DNA from: Dysgonomonas hofstadii
GTDB lineage: Bacteria > Bacteroidota > Bacteroidia > Bacteroidales > Dysgonomonadaceae
Direction: 5' to 3'
DNA: 34,401 nucleotides
Assembly: GCF_014196915.1 (NCBI RefSeq)
Contig: NZ_JACIEP010000025.1
Span: 1 to 34,401 of the forward strand
Below are positions 1 to 8,620 of the stretch, in pieces. Under the pieces are notes generated by a model. It was given only the letters and a program-made list of their open reading frames with translations, was not told where the DNA came from and ran no database searches. Position 1 is the first letter of the stretch; each line of letters opens with the position of its first letter. The position numbers and the translations under genes were made by a program.

Positions 1-51
1 TTCAGGTATGGCGAGATAATAAAACGATTGTACCAATTAAAAATTAAGAAA

Positions 52-807
52 ATGAAAAAAGAACCGATTTATGTAGCATTCTCAACCCAAAAGGGTGGAG
101 CCGGAAAAACAACTCTTACCGTATTGGCAGCTTCCTATTTGCACTATGTAAAAGGAAAAAATATCGCAGTAATTGATTGTGATTATCCTCAGTATTCCAT
201 TGCAGACATGCGAGAGCGAGATTTTAAGATGTGCGAAAATGACGAATATTACAAAGGAATGCTGTACGAACAGTTTACCCGTTTGGAAAACAAAAAAGCC
301 TATCCTATTATCGAGAGCAATACCAAAGAAGCTATCGCTGATGCCGAACATCTGACTCCACAAGGTGATTTTGATTTTATCTTTTTCGATCTGCCGGGAA
401 CACTCAACAATGTAGATTTAATCCATACGCTTGCACGAATGGACTATATTATTGCTCCCATTGCGGCTGACCGTGTAGTGATGGAGAGTACACTTGATTA
501 CATGGTGACTGTACGTGATGATATTATGGGCAGTGGCAAGTCTGATATTAAAGAAATCTATCTGCTTTGGAATCTGGTGGATGGACGGGAAAAATCCGAA
601 CTCTACGAAGTATATGAGGCGGTGATTAATGAATTGGAGTTTACAACTCTAAATGCATTTATCCCCAATAGCCTGCGATTTCGACGTGAACAATCCGAAA
701 GTCACAAAGCTTTGTTCCGATCTACTCTATTCCCTGTAGATAAGTCTCTTGTAAAAGGTAGTAACATAGATACTCTTTCAGACGAATTGCTTGAAATTCT
801 AAAGTAA
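52..807 (+). CDS. traA: ParA/MinD-family ATPase of the conjugation operon (TraA-like)
   Basis: This is a deviant-Walker ParA-type ATPase of about 251 residues, at the head of the visible transfer operon as in CTnDOT-type elements. The P-loop KGGAGKTT is at residues 14-21, with a switch-type aspartate in IAVIDCD and an FFDLPG stretch matching the second Walker region. I start at the ATG at 52 because the product then begins MKKEPIYVAF directly before the P-loop; a TTG at 28 would add eight residues but is less likely. The stop is six bases before the next gene, so they are co-transcribed. ParA proteins at this position are thought to act in element maintenance or in positioning the transfer apparatus; the precise role here is inference. 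Confidence 0.88.
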   Translation: MKKEPIYVAFSTQKGGAGKTTLTVLAASYLHYVKGKNIAVIDCDYPQYSIADMRERDFKMCENDEYYKGMLYEQFTRLENKKAYPIIESNTKEAIADAEHLTPQGDFDFIFFDLPGTLNNVDLIHTLARMDYIIAPIAADRVVMESTLDYMVTVRDDIMGSGKSDIKEIYLLWNLVDGREKSELYEVYEAVINELEFTTLNAFIPNSLRFRREQSESHKALFRSTLFPVDKSLVKGSNIDTLSDELLEILK

Positions 808-813
808 GCCGCT

Positions 814-1272
814 ATGGAAGAAAAGAAAACCGATACGAAGTTGAATGCTCAGGACATCATCGCACGTACAGGCAGAAGAGAACGTAAGTTACAGGCTTAT
901 TCTCCCGAATCTACTTCGATAGAAGGAGCAACTAATCAAGAGGAGCAAGTCGAAGAACAAGTGCAACTACCTGTAACCGAAGCCATAAAAGAACTGCCAC
1001 GCGAGGAACCACGTAAGCGAAAATCAAAAGCACAGGTAGAGGCGGATTATCAAAGCCTTTTTATACATGAGTCGGCAATAGCTGCACGAAGTGGAAAAAC
1101 GGTTTATATCTGTAAAGAGCATCACGAGAGAATCATTAAGATACTCCACGTCATCGCCAAGAATGATGTTTCCTTATTCAGTTACATCTACAATGTTTTG
1201 GAACATCATTTCACTACTTATCAGGAAGATATAACCGAACTATATGATAATAATATCGAAAAAATATTTTAA
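814..1272 (+). CDS. DUF3408 family conjugal transfer protein, first copy (TraB/TraC type)
   Basis: This 152-residue protein has a charged, low-complexity N-terminal half and a C-terminal DUF3408-like domain. The recognisable part is about residues 90-145, with KTVYICKEHHERIIKILHVI, an NDVSL segment and YNVLEHHFTTY. DUF3408 proteins occur just after the ParA gene in Bacteroidota ICEs and their molecular role is not established. The next gene encodes a shorter paralogue, with near-identical ITELY ends and the same HER-II core, so the pair arose by tandem duplication. The fold resembles small DNA-binding partners of ParA, but that is inference. Confidence 0.8.
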   Translation: MEEKKTDTKLNAQDIIARTGRRERKLQAYSPESTSIEGATNQEEQVEEQVQLPVTEAIKELPREEPRKRKSKAQVEADYQSLFIHESAIAARSGKTVYICKEHHERIIKILHVIAKNDVSLFSYIYNVLEHHFTTYQEDITELYDNNIEKIF

Positions 1273-1288
1273 TCCAAAAATAAAAAAC

Positions 1289-1594
1289 ATGAAAAAGAGA
1301 AAAAAAATCAATAAAAGAACAACTCCTTGTGAGACATCAAATGTAGTTCTTCCAACAACGGTTCAACAATATGAAGGTTGTTTTTTTAGAGAAGTCCAAA
1401 ATAAAACCAGAGACAGAAAACCTGTTTATATCCGAAAGGAGTTTCACGAACGTATTATACGTATTGTACAGGTTATCGGAGAGAACGATTATAGTTTGTA
1501 CGATTACCTGAACAATGTATTGGAACATCATTTTGATACCTATCAAAACGAGATTACCGAATTGTATCGCAAAAAGAACACAGATATATTTTAG
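1289..1594 (+). CDS. DUF3408 family conjugal transfer protein, second copy
   Basis: A 101-residue paralogue of the preceding gene. After a lysine-rich start (MKKRKKINKR) it carries the same domain: KPVYIRKEFHERIIRIVQVI, NDYSLYDYLNNVLEHHFDTY and NEITELYRKK. I choose the ATG at 1289 over an in-frame ATG at 1244 because 1244 lies inside the upstream gene and would add residues encoded by its 3' end. It is 16 bases from the previous stop and two bases from the traD-like start, so it belongs to the same operon. Function is unknown beyond membership of the conjugation cluster. Confidence 0.75.
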   Translation: MKKRKKINKRTTPCETSNVVLPTTVQQYEGCFFREVQNKTRDRKPVYIRKEFHERIIRIVQVIGENDYSLYDYLNNVLEHHFDTYQNEITELYRKKNTDIF

Positions 1595-1596
1595 CC

Positions 1597-2340
1597 ATGA
1601 AACAATATATTATTTCAGCCATCGTGCTGTATGCATTGTTTGTCGTTCTTTACCTGCTTCGAGAGCGGATGCAAAAACGAAAAAAGAATGCTGCTAAAAA
1701 ATCGGTATTTAATCCGTTTCGTGCAGCACCTAAAGAGGATATTATCGGCAAAAGCAAATTTGACATCAGACAATCCCGGACAGAAGCTACCACTCTGATT
1801 AATAATGAAAAAGAGAACAAAAATGCTTCTATATTTGTCGAGAAAGAAGAAAAAAAGACCTCGGTAGCAATCCCTTTGGATAAACTCGATGAAGTCTTTT
1901 CAACAGATAATAAAACGGAAGAAAATTCAGATGAAATCAATTTAGAGATTGAGAACACTCCCCCCGAATTTGAGCCTGACAATGATTCTGAAGAAATAGA
2001 CGAAACAGAAAGTGAAGAGGAAGATACCGAAGGGAGAGCCGGGGTTTCAATGGCGTTGGGGCTTGACTTCAATAATTTGGCGAGTATGGTGCGAACAGTA
2101 GAGACTCCCGACAATGCAACATCTGAAGAAAAAGAAGAAGCTGGACGGGTATTGGTCGAGATACGCAAGACCGATATGTTTGAACAAGTTGTATCGGGTG
2201 AACCTAAAAAGAAAGTGGTCGTATCCTCATTGATGGATGACTATTTTGCCGCCTTCCACCGCAAACAACAAGAAGCGGAAGTATCGAATGAACCGATAGT
2301 CAAAGCACCTAAAGAATTTGATGTACGCAGATTTGCGTAA
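1597..2340 (+). CDS. traD: TraD-like conjugal transfer protein, membrane-anchored and acidic
   Basis: This 247-residue protein has one N-terminal membrane segment (about residues 3-20, AIVLYALFVVLYLL) followed by a basic stop-transfer stretch, RERMQKRKK. A long acidic low-complexity linker (about 100-148, rich in E, D, N and S) leads to a conserved C-terminal part containing SMALGLDFNNLASMV and SLMDDYFAAF. This layout and the place between DUF3408 and traE match proteins annotated as TraD in Bacteroides conjugative transposons. It is not the F-plasmid TraD coupling ATPase: there is no P-loop. Its role is unknown. The gene is followed by a 170-base gap with several inverted repeats. Confidence 0.7.
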   Translation: MKQYIISAIVLYALFVVLYLLRERMQKRKKNAAKKSVFNPFRAAPKEDIIGKSKFDIRQSRTEATTLINNEKENKNASIFVEKEEKKTSVAIPLDKLDEVFSTDNKTEENSDEINLEIENTPPEFEPDNDSEEIDETESEEEDTEGRAGVSMALGLDFNNLASMVRTVETPDNATSEEKEEAGRVLVEIRKTDMFEQVVSGEPKKKVVVSSLMDDYFAAFHRKQQEAEVSNEPIVKAPKEFDVRRFA

Positions 2341-2391
2341 ACAATATGTAAGAACAAAAAACTAAAAAAACATGAAAGAGCGAGATTATGG

Positions 2392-2494
2392 TTAGCTGAC
2401 GTCAGCCAAACAAAAGGGTCTGCGACCCCCACTAAAAAATCAAAGTTAAACAACATTATCCACTTGGTACAGGGGACTATTCCACCCCCTGTAC
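2392..2494 (+). promoter_or_regulatory. Cluster of three inverted repeats upstream of traE
   Basis: The gap between traD and traE contains three perfect or nearly perfect inverted repeats. The first is a palindrome centred on GCTGACGTCAGC (2392-2409, one G:U-compatible mismatch). The second is GGGTC-TGC-GACCC (2416-2428). The third is a 9-bp stem GTACAGGGG/CCCCTGTAC with a 10-base loop (2467-2475 and 2486-2494), ending 16 bases before the traE start. No long T-run follows, so a simple terminator is not favoured. It could be an operator, an mRNA processing or stabilising site, or an attenuator setting expression of the following genes. The repeats are seen; the function is inferred. Confidence 0.55.
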
Positions 2495-2510
2495 TATTAT
2501 CAAAAATCGT

Positions 2511-2813
2511 ATGACAAAGAAAAAATTTCTTCTGTCAGCAGCCTTTATCATGGTTGCTGTATCATCAGTATTCGCACAAGGCAACGGTATCGGAGGTATT
2601 ACCGAAGCTACCAATATGGTAACTTCGTATTTCGATCCGGGAACAAAACTCATATACGCCATCGGTGCAGTTGTAGGACTCATCGGGGGCATCAAAGTGT
2701 ATAATAAGTTTAGCTCAGGTGACCCAGACACCTCAAAAACAGCCGCTTCGTGGTTCGGTGCGTGTATCTTCCTTATCGTGGCTGCTACCATTCTACGCTC
2801 TTTCTTCCTGTAA
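2511..2813 (+). CDS. traE: TraE, DUF4134 family small membrane protein, VirB2/pilin-like
   Basis: This 100-residue protein has a clear signal peptide (MTKKKFLLSAAFIMVAVSS, cleavage likely after VFA) and two hydrophobic segments: LIYAIGAVVGLIGGIKVY near residues 46-63 and ACIFLIVAATILRSFFL at the C-terminus. Size and topology match DUF4134/TraE, regarded as the VirB2-like pilin counterpart of Bacteroidota type IV secretion systems. It is followed after 22 bases by traF. The strong hairpin just upstream may raise or protect its message, which would suit a subunit needed in many copies; that is inference. Confidence 0.87.
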   Translation: MTKKKFLLSAAFIMVAVSSVFAQGNGIGGITEATNMVTSYFDPGTKLIYAIGAVVGLIGGIKVYNKFSSGDPDTSKTAASWFGACIFLIVAATILRSFFL

Positions 2814-2835
2814 TCAAGCTCCAAACAAATAAGAA

Positions 2836-3171
2836 ATGGAGTATAATATTAACAAGGGCATTGGCAAGAGCGTGGAATTTAAGGGTTTGAAAGCACAATA
2901 CCTTTTCATTTTCGCAGGCGGTCTATTGGCTGTATTCATCGCATTTGTAGTGATGTATATGGCCGGAGTAGATCAGTGGATATGTCTCGGTTTCGGTGTT
3001 ATCGCCGCCTCCACACTGGTATGGCTGACTTTCAACCTGAATGCGAAATATGGAGAATACGGACTCATGAAGTTGCTCGCTAAACGGCAACATCCCCGTT
3101 TTCTGATCAACCGTAAAAATCCCCGTCGCTTGTTCCAATACCCTAAAAAGAAGGAGGTGTGGAATGCGTAA
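2836..3171 (+). CDS. traF: TraF, DUF4133 family inner-membrane protein, VirB3-like
   Basis: This 111-residue protein has two adjacent membrane helices: YLFIFAGGLLAVFIAFVVMY (about 23-42) and the WICLGFGVIAASTLVWLTF region (about 48-66). A basic cytoplasmic tail ends in QHPRFLINRKNPRRLFQ. This is the DUF4133 pattern, the VirB3 counterpart of these systems. The gene overlaps the start of traG by 8 bases, as is usual for VirB3-VirB4 neighbours, which suggests translational coupling with the ATPase. Confidence 0.87.
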   Translation: MEYNINKGIGKSVEFKGLKAQYLFIFAGGLLAVFIAFVVMYMAGVDQWICLGFGVIAASTLVWLTFNLNAKYGEYGLMKLLAKRQHPRFLINRKNPRRLFQYPKKKEVWNA

Positions 3172-5656
3172 TACACTAAAAGCAGCTACTATCGAAAGTA
3201 AGTTTCCCTTGCTTTCAGTTGAACATGACTGCATCATCAGCAAGGATGCGGATATAACGGTAGCCTACCGTGTCGATCTGCCGGAACTGTTCACTGTTAC
3301 GGGTAGCGAATACGAAGCCATACACTCAGCTTGGACAAAAGCCATTAAGGTGTTGCCCGAATACTCAGTTATCCACAAACAGGATTGGTTTGTCAAAGAA
3401 AAATACAAACCCTCAACCGATAAGGAGAACATGAGTTTTCTATCCCGTTCATTTGAACGACACTTCAACGAACGTCCATTTCTGAATCATACTTGCTTTT
3501 TGTTTTTGACCAAAACGACAAAGGATCGGATGCGGATGCAAAGCAATTTTTCATCGCTCTGTAGAGGATATATCATCCCCAAAGAAGTCAATAAAGAGAT
3601 GGCAGTACGGTTCTTGGAGGCAGTCGGACAGTTCGAGCGTATCTTAAACGATTCAGGATTTATCACGCTAACACGTATTGCTTCAGACGAAATAACGGGA
3701 ACGGAAAAAGAAGCGGGGCTGATTGAAAAATACTTTGCCCTCTCATTAGAAGATACTACTTGCCTGGAGGATCTGGAGCTAGGAGCAGACGGGTTACGCA
3801 TTGGAGATAAAACGGTGTGCCTGCATACCATTTCCGATGTAGAAGACTTGCCGGGAACAATCGGAACAGATATGCGATACGAAAAGCTATCTACCGACCG
3901 GAGTGATTGCCGTCTGTCGTTTGCATCGCCTGTGGGCTTGTTGCTCTCTTGTGACCATGTATATAATCAATACATATTTCTGGACAATTCGGCAGAAAAC
4001 CTGCGGCAGTTTGAAAAATCTGCCCGTAATATGCAGTCGTTATCGAAGTACAGTCGTGGAAACCAAATAAATAAAGAGTGGATCGACAAGTACCTGAACG
4101 AAGCCCATAGTTTTGGATTGACTTCTGTCAGGGCACACTTCAATGTGATGGCATGGTCTGACGATGCAGAAGAACTGAAGAATATTCGTAATGATGTCGG
4201 CTCACAATTGGCACTTATGGAGTGCAAGCCTCGCCATAACACGGTGGATGTTGCTACACTCTATTGGGCGGCGATGCCGGGCAATGCGGGTGATTTTCCG
4301 AGTGAAGAAAGTTTCTACACGTTTATAGAACCTGCCTTGTGCTTCTTCACAGAGGAAACGAATTACAAAAGTTCTCCCTCGCCTTTTGGTATCAAGATGG
4401 CAGATCGGGTAAGCGGAAAACCCATCCATGTGGATATTTCCGACCTGCCCATGAAGCAGGGAATTATCACGAACCGCAACAAGTTTATCTTGGGGCCTTC
4501 GGGTAGTGGTAAGTCCTTTTTTACCAATCATATGTGTCGCCAATACTGGGAACAAGGTACTCATATCGTGCTTGTGGATACGGGAAACTCGTATCAGGGG
4601 CTTTGCAATTTCATCAACCGTCGCACCAATGGGGAAGATGGGGTGTACTTCACCTATACCGAAAAAAATCCCATCTCATTTAATCCATTTTATACTGACG
4701 ATGGGGTCTTTGATATCGAGAAAAGAGAAAGTATCAAAACCCTGATAATGACTTTGTGGAAGCGGGATAACGAACCTCCCACACGTTCGGAAGAGGTAGC
4801 CCTGTCCAATGCGGTGAGCTTGTATATAGAGCGTATAACGATTGATGAGTCGGTTGTACCCTCATTCAATTCATTCTACGAATTTGTTAAATTGGACTAT
4901 GCTGCTATCCTCGATGCCAAGCGGGTAAGGGAGAAAGATTTCGACCTTGCCAATTTTCTTAATGTGCTCGAACCCTACTATAAGGGTGGCGAATATGACT
5001 TCCTGCTGAACTCCGAAAAACAGCTCGACTTACTATCTAAACGATTCATTGTCTTTGAAATAGATGCGATCAAGGATCACAAAATTTTGTTCCCGATTGT
5101 AACGATCATTGTTATGGAAGTTTTTATCAATAAGATGCGTCGTTTACAGGGCATCAGAAAGATTATATTAATCGAGGAAGCGTGGAAAGCGATAGCTAAA
5201 GAAGGTATGGCAGAGTATATTAAGTACCTTTTTAAGACCGTTCGAAAATTCTTCGGCGAGGCAATCGTTGTCACTCAGGAAGTGGACGATATTATCGCAT
5301 CACCTATCGTTAAGGAGTCCATCATCAACAACTCCGACTGTAAGATTCTCTTAGACCAGCGTAAATACATGAACAAGTTTGATAGCATCCAAGCTCTCTT
5401 GGGGCTTACCGAAAAAGAAAAAAGTCAGGTGTTATCCATCAATATGTCCAAAAATCCGAACCGAAAATACAAGGAAGTCTGGTTTGGCTTGGGCGGTGTT
5501 CAGTCGGCTGTATATGCCACAGAAGTGAGTTTGGAAGAGTATTTTACGTTCACGACAGAGGAGACCGAAAAACTGGAAGTGATGCGGAAAACCGAAGAGT
5601 TAGATGGTAATATTGAGTTGGCTATAAAACAAATAGCTGAGAGTAAACGCAAGTAA
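3164..5656 (+). CDS. traG: TraG, VirB4/TrbE-family conjugation ATPase
   Basis: This 830-residue ATPase powers assembly of or transport through the conjugation channel. The Walker A motif GPSGSGKS lies at residues 444-451 and the Walker B-type IEEAW at about 670-674. Downstream are VVTQEVDDI and the NNSDCKILLDQ stretch typical of the VirB4/TraG C-terminal domain. The N-terminal ~400 residues form the CagE/TrbE-like domain. Length is as expected for full-length Bacteroidota TraG. The ATG at 3164 overlaps traF by 8 bases. Despite the name it is not the VirD4-type coupling protein; none is visible in this window. Confidence 0.93.
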   Translation: MRNTLKAATIESKFPLLSVEHDCIISKDADITVAYRVDLPELFTVTGSEYEAIHSAWTKAIKVLPEYSVIHKQDWFVKEKYKPSTDKENMSFLSRSFERHFNERPFLNHTCFLFLTKTTKDRMRMQSNFSSLCRGYIIPKEVNKEMAVRFLEAVGQFERILNDSGFITLTRIASDEITGTEKEAGLIEKYFALSLEDTTCLEDLELGADGLRIGDKTVCLHTISDVEDLPGTIGTDMRYEKLSTDRSDCRLSFASPVGLLLSCDHVYNQYIFLDNSAENLRQFEKSARNMQSLSKYSRGNQINKEWIDKYLNEAHSFGLTSVRAHFNVMAWSDDAEELKNIRNDVGSQLALMECKPRHNTVDVATLYWAAMPGNAGDFPSEESFYTFIEPALCFFTEETNYKSSPSPFGIKMADRVSGKPIHVDISDLPMKQGIITNRNKFILGPSGSGKSFFTNHMCRQYWEQGTHIVLVDTGNSYQGLCNFINRRTNGEDGVYFTYTEKNPISFNPFYTDDGVFDIEKRESIKTLIMTLWKRDNEPPTRSEEVALSNAVSLYIERITIDESVVPSFNSFYEFVKLDYAAILDAKRVREKDFDLANFLNVLEPYYKGGEYDFLLNSEKQLDLLSKRFIVFEIDAIKDHKILFPIVTIIVMEVFINKMRRLQGIRKIILIEEAWKAIAKEGMAEYIKYLFKTVRKFFGEAIVVTQEVDDIIASPIVKESIINNSDCKILLDQRKYMNKFDSIQALLGLTEKEKSQVLSINMSKNPNRKYKEVWFGLGGVQSAVYATEVSLEEYFTFTTEETEKLEVMRKTEELDGNIELAIKQIAESKRK

Positions 5657-5668
5657 AAACGAAAAGCC

Positions 5669-5983
5669 ATGTTCAGTCCATGTAATATAACCGATTCTTG
5701 TTCCACTTCTACAGACTTTTCCATGCGGGAGATTACGGGGCGTTGGGTAAGTAGAGAAGGTGCACCTGCGATAAGCATATACCGCAACATCTCCCGAAAG
5801 AAGGGAGGCATCCGGCTCAGTCTTATGTACAACAACCCGCTGGTGGTCTGTGATTGTACGGTCTACAACGTATTCGGTCTGCATTACATTGAGCTGTACG
5901 AGCGTATCGAGATTACTTATGACCGGGAGCAAGAGATCTTGCATCTTTCCGCTTTCGGAGAATATGTCCGTCAGGAGGATTAG
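5669..5983 (+). CDS. DUF3876 family protein
   Basis: This 104-residue soluble-looking protein contains the DUF3876 hallmarks: the ITGRWVSREGAPAISIYRN region at about residues 21-39, GGIRLSLMYNN, and LHYIELYERIEITYDREQEI in the second half. There is no signal peptide or membrane segment. Proteins of this family sit between traG and traI in many Bacteroidota conjugative transposons, and no biochemical role is known. It starts 12 bases after the traG stop and is in the same operon. Confidence 0.72.
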   Translation: MFSPCNITDSCSTSTDFSMREITGRWVSREGAPAISIYRNISRKKGGIRLSLMYNNPLVVCDCTVYNVFGLHYIELYERIEITYDREQEILHLSAFGEYVRQED

Positions 5984-6048
5984 TCCCCTCAAGGGCTACC
6001 TCCGACTTCGGACGATAAACGAGTAATAACAATTAAAAAATAACGAAT

Positions 6049-6669
6049 ATGAAGAAAATACTTTTCTGCCTTATGGCATTCATGACGCTTTGTACCTATC
6101 AGGTAAAAGCACAGTGGACGGTGATTGATCCCTCCAATCTGGCACAAAATATACTGACTGTTTCCAAAACAGCCACAACAGCCAGTAATGTGATTAACTC
6201 TTTCAAGGAGATGCAAAAAATCTACGATCAGGGAAAACAGTATTATGACAAATTAGAATCAGTACACAATCTGATCAAAGATGCCCGCAAAGTGAAAGAA
6301 ACGGTAGAATTGGTTAGCGAAATATCTCAGATCTATTCAACCAACTTCAACAAGATGCTATCCGATAGGAATTTCAGCGTTAACGAGTTGGAAGCCATAT
6401 CGAACGGATATGCCAAACTATTGAATGAGAGTGGTAACCTGCTTTCGGATATAAAGAATGTTGTTTCCCTCTCTAACGGGCTTTCGATGACCGATGCCGA
6501 GCGCATGTCAATTATAGATGACATACACGCTAAAATGCTAGAGCATCGCAACCTTGTCCGCTACTTTTCTAAGAAAAGCATTTCCGTGTCTTTTATCCGC
6601 AGTCAGGAAAAAGGAGATATGGAGCGAGTTAAAAGTTTGTATGGTAATCCATCCGATAGATATTGGTAA
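6049..6669 (+). CDS. traI: TraI, DUF4141 family periplasmic protein, VirB5-like
   Basis: This 206-residue protein has a signal peptide (MKKILFCLMAFMTLCTY, probable cleavage after VKA) and then an all-helical region with the conserved N-terminal pattern WTVIDPSNLAQNILTVSKTA. This matches DUF4141/TraI of CTnDOT-type elements, which by size, export and position next to traJ resembles VirB5. It is not the F-type TraI relaxase. The stop is two bases before the traJ ATG at 6672. A 65-base upstream gap holds only small inverted repeats (a CCCTCAAGGG-like one and TCCG-ACTT-CGGA). Confidence 0.85.
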   Translation: MKKILFCLMAFMTLCTYQVKAQWTVIDPSNLAQNILTVSKTATTASNVINSFKEMQKIYDQGKQYYDKLESVHNLIKDARKVKETVELVSEISQIYSTNFNKMLSDRNFSVNELEAISNGYAKLLNESGNLLSDIKNVVSLSNGLSMTDAERMSIIDDIHAKMLEHRNLVRYFSKKSISVSFIRSQEKGDMERVKSLYGNPSDRYW

Positions 6670-6671
6670 TC

Positions 6672-7673
6672 ATGATACTGCTAGCAATAGATTTTGATAA
6701 CCTGCATCAGCTTCTGAGGAATCTGCATCAGGATATGATGCCTCTTTGTGGTGATATGGTCGGTGTTGCTAAAGGAATAGCCGGACTCGGTGCACTCTTT
6801 TATGTAGCTTCCCGTGTATGGCAAGCCTTGGCACGGGCAGAACCGATAGATGTATATCCACTGCTCAGACCCTTTGTCATCGGACTCTGCATTATGTTCT
6901 TCCCGACATTTGTTCTCGGTACGATCAACGCTGTTATGTCTCCTGTGGTCAAAGGAACACATACCATATTGGAAACACAAATGACAGATGTGCATGGCTT
7001 GCAAGCCGAGAAAGAGCGATTGGAATACGATGCACGGCTGCGTGAAGGAAAGGCATGGCTGGTCGATGACGAGGTGTATGACCAAAAGATGAAAGATCTA
7101 GGAATTACGGATGCTGCCGAAATGATCTCCATGTGGGGAGAACGCACCTGGTATGATATGAAAGTGTGGTTTCGCCAACTGATCCGGGATTTCTTCGAAC
7201 TGCTGTTCAATGCCGCAGCCCTTACCATTGATACCCTGCGAACGTTTTTTCTGGTGGTCTTGTCAATCTTAGGGCCTCTGGCATTTGCCCTCTCTGTTTA
7301 TGACGGTTTTCAATCCACGCTGACCAATTGGATTTCCCGCTATATCTCGGTCTATCTGTGGCTACCCATTGCTGATCTGTTCTCGGCTGTGCTCTCCAAG
7401 ATTCAGGCACTCATGCTGCAAATGGATATAGACCTGCTAAGAGATCCGTCCTATGTGCCGGATGCCAGTAACGGTGTATATATCATTTTCTTCATCATCG
7501 GCATTATAGGATATTTCTCTATTCCGAGTGTGGCGGGTTGGGTTATTCAGGCAGGTGGCGGTAGTGCTACCCGTGGAGTAAACACAATGGCAAGCAAAGG
7601 GGCTGCGATGGCAGGAGGTGTTGCCGGAGCTGCGGCAGGCAATGTCGCCGGTCGCCTGATGGGAAAGAAGTAA
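6672..7673 (+). CDS. traJ: TraJ, polytopic inner-membrane protein, VirB6/TrbL-like
   Basis: This protein of about 333 residues has several hydrophobic helices: VAKGIAGLGALFYVASRVW near the N-terminus, PFVIGLCIMFFPTFVLGTI, FFLVVLSILGPLAFALSVY, and IIFFIIGIIGYFSIPSVAG near the end. The C-terminus is alanine/glycine-rich. This is the TraJ family of Bacteroides conjugative transposons, comparable to VirB6. I start at the ATG at 6672; an in-frame TTG nine bases earlier overlaps traI and would add only MVI. It lies between traI and traK. Confidence 0.88.
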   Translation: MILLAIDFDNLHQLLRNLHQDMMPLCGDMVGVAKGIAGLGALFYVASRVWQALARAEPIDVYPLLRPFVIGLCIMFFPTFVLGTINAVMSPVVKGTHTILETQMTDVHGLQAEKERLEYDARLREGKAWLVDDEVYDQKMKDLGITDAAEMISMWGERTWYDMKVWFRQLIRDFFELLFNAAALTIDTLRTFFLVVLSILGPLAFALSVYDGFQSTLTNWISRYISVYLWLPIADLFSAVLSKIQALMLQMDIDLLRDPSYVPDASNGVYIIFFIIGIIGYFSIPSVAGWVIQAGGGSATRGVNTMASKGAAMAGGVAGAAAGNVAGRLMGKK

Positions 7674-7718
7674 TTAGGCACACTGTATTTATTTATTAAT
7701 TCAAAATAAAACGAACAA

Positions 7719-8342
7719 ATGGAGTTCAAGAGTTTAAAAAATATAGAAACATCCTTCAAACAAATACGCCTGTTCGGTATTGTTTTTGTCTGTATGTGTG
7801 CTGCCATAACGGGATATTCCGTGTGGTCGTCGTACAACTTTGCCGAAGCACAACGTCAGCGTATTTATGTATTGGACGGAGGCAAGTCCTTAATGCTTGC
7901 CTTGTCCCAAGATATGACACAAAACAGACCTGTGGAAGCACGCGAACATGTCAAGCGTTTCCACGAGCTGTTTTTTACACTCTCACCCGATAAAAAAGCC
8001 ATCGAAAGTAACGTAAACAGGGCATTGTTCCTTGTCGATAAATCGGCTTTCAAATACTATCAGGATATTGCAGAAAAAGGGTACTACAACCGTATCGTGT
8101 CGGGGAATATCAATCAAATAGTACAGGTCGATAGCATTGCCTGTGATTTCGATAGCTACCCCTACAAAGCAGTAACCTATGCCAAACAGATGATTATCCG
8201 GGAGAGTAATGTCACAGAACGTAGTCTGGTTACCCGTTGCAATCTGATCAACTCGGTACGCTCGGACAATAACCCTCACGGTTTCACAATGGAGAAATTC
8301 GAAATTGTGGAGAATCGGGATATTCGGATATCGGAAAGGTAG
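7719..8342 (+). CDS. traK: TraK, VirB8-like conjugative transposon protein
   Basis: This 207-residue bitopic protein has a short cytoplasmic N-terminus (MEFKSLKNIETSFKQIR), one membrane helix at about residues 18-37, and a periplasmic domain with RIYVLDGGKSLMLALSQD and REHVKRFHELFFTLSPD, which are hallmark stretches of TraK. By topology and position it is the VirB8 counterpart. It is followed after eight bases by traL, in the usual traJ-K-L-M order. Confidence 0.9.
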   Translation: MEFKSLKNIETSFKQIRLFGIVFVCMCAAITGYSVWSSYNFAEAQRQRIYVLDGGKSLMLALSQDMTQNRPVEAREHVKRFHELFFTLSPDKKAIESNVNRALFLVDKSAFKYYQDIAEKGYYNRIVSGNINQIVQVDSIACDFDSYPYKAVTYAKQMIIRESNVTERSLVTRCNLINSVRSDNNPHGFTMEKFEIVENRDIRISER

Positions 8343-8350
8343 GTAAGGCT

Positions 8351-8620
8351 ATGATACGAAAAATAATGAAATACATTAATGAATGGTTGGAGGATGGTCT
8401 GCGAGGAATACTCGGCAGACTAACTCCCGACAGACGAATTATCCTTGTGATAGCAATGTTTCTTGTTTTCGGTGGTCTTTCCATCTACATGACCTTTTCC
8501 TCTATTTACAATTTCGGTAAAGACAAAGCAGAAAAGATGCAGATAGAGCAGATCGAATCGCTGAAACTACAATTGGAACAACAGCGAGACAGTATTAACA
8601 ATCTAAAATCAGTAGAATAA
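8351..8620 (+). CDS. traL: TraL, DUF3989 family small membrane protein
   Basis: This 89-residue protein has one membrane segment (about 29-48, RIILVIAMFLVFGGLSIYMT) and a C-terminal coiled coil (QIEQIESLKLQLEQQRDSI). Bacteroidota conjugation systems place such a DUF3989 protein between traK and traM. Its TAA stop shares an A with the ATG of traM (TAATG), indicating translational coupling. The exact role in the channel is unknown. Confidence 0.82.
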   Translation: MIRKIMKYINEWLEDGLRGILGRLTPDRRIILVIAMFLVFGGLSIYMTFSSIYNFGKDKAEKMQIEQIESLKLQLEQQRDSINNLKSVE

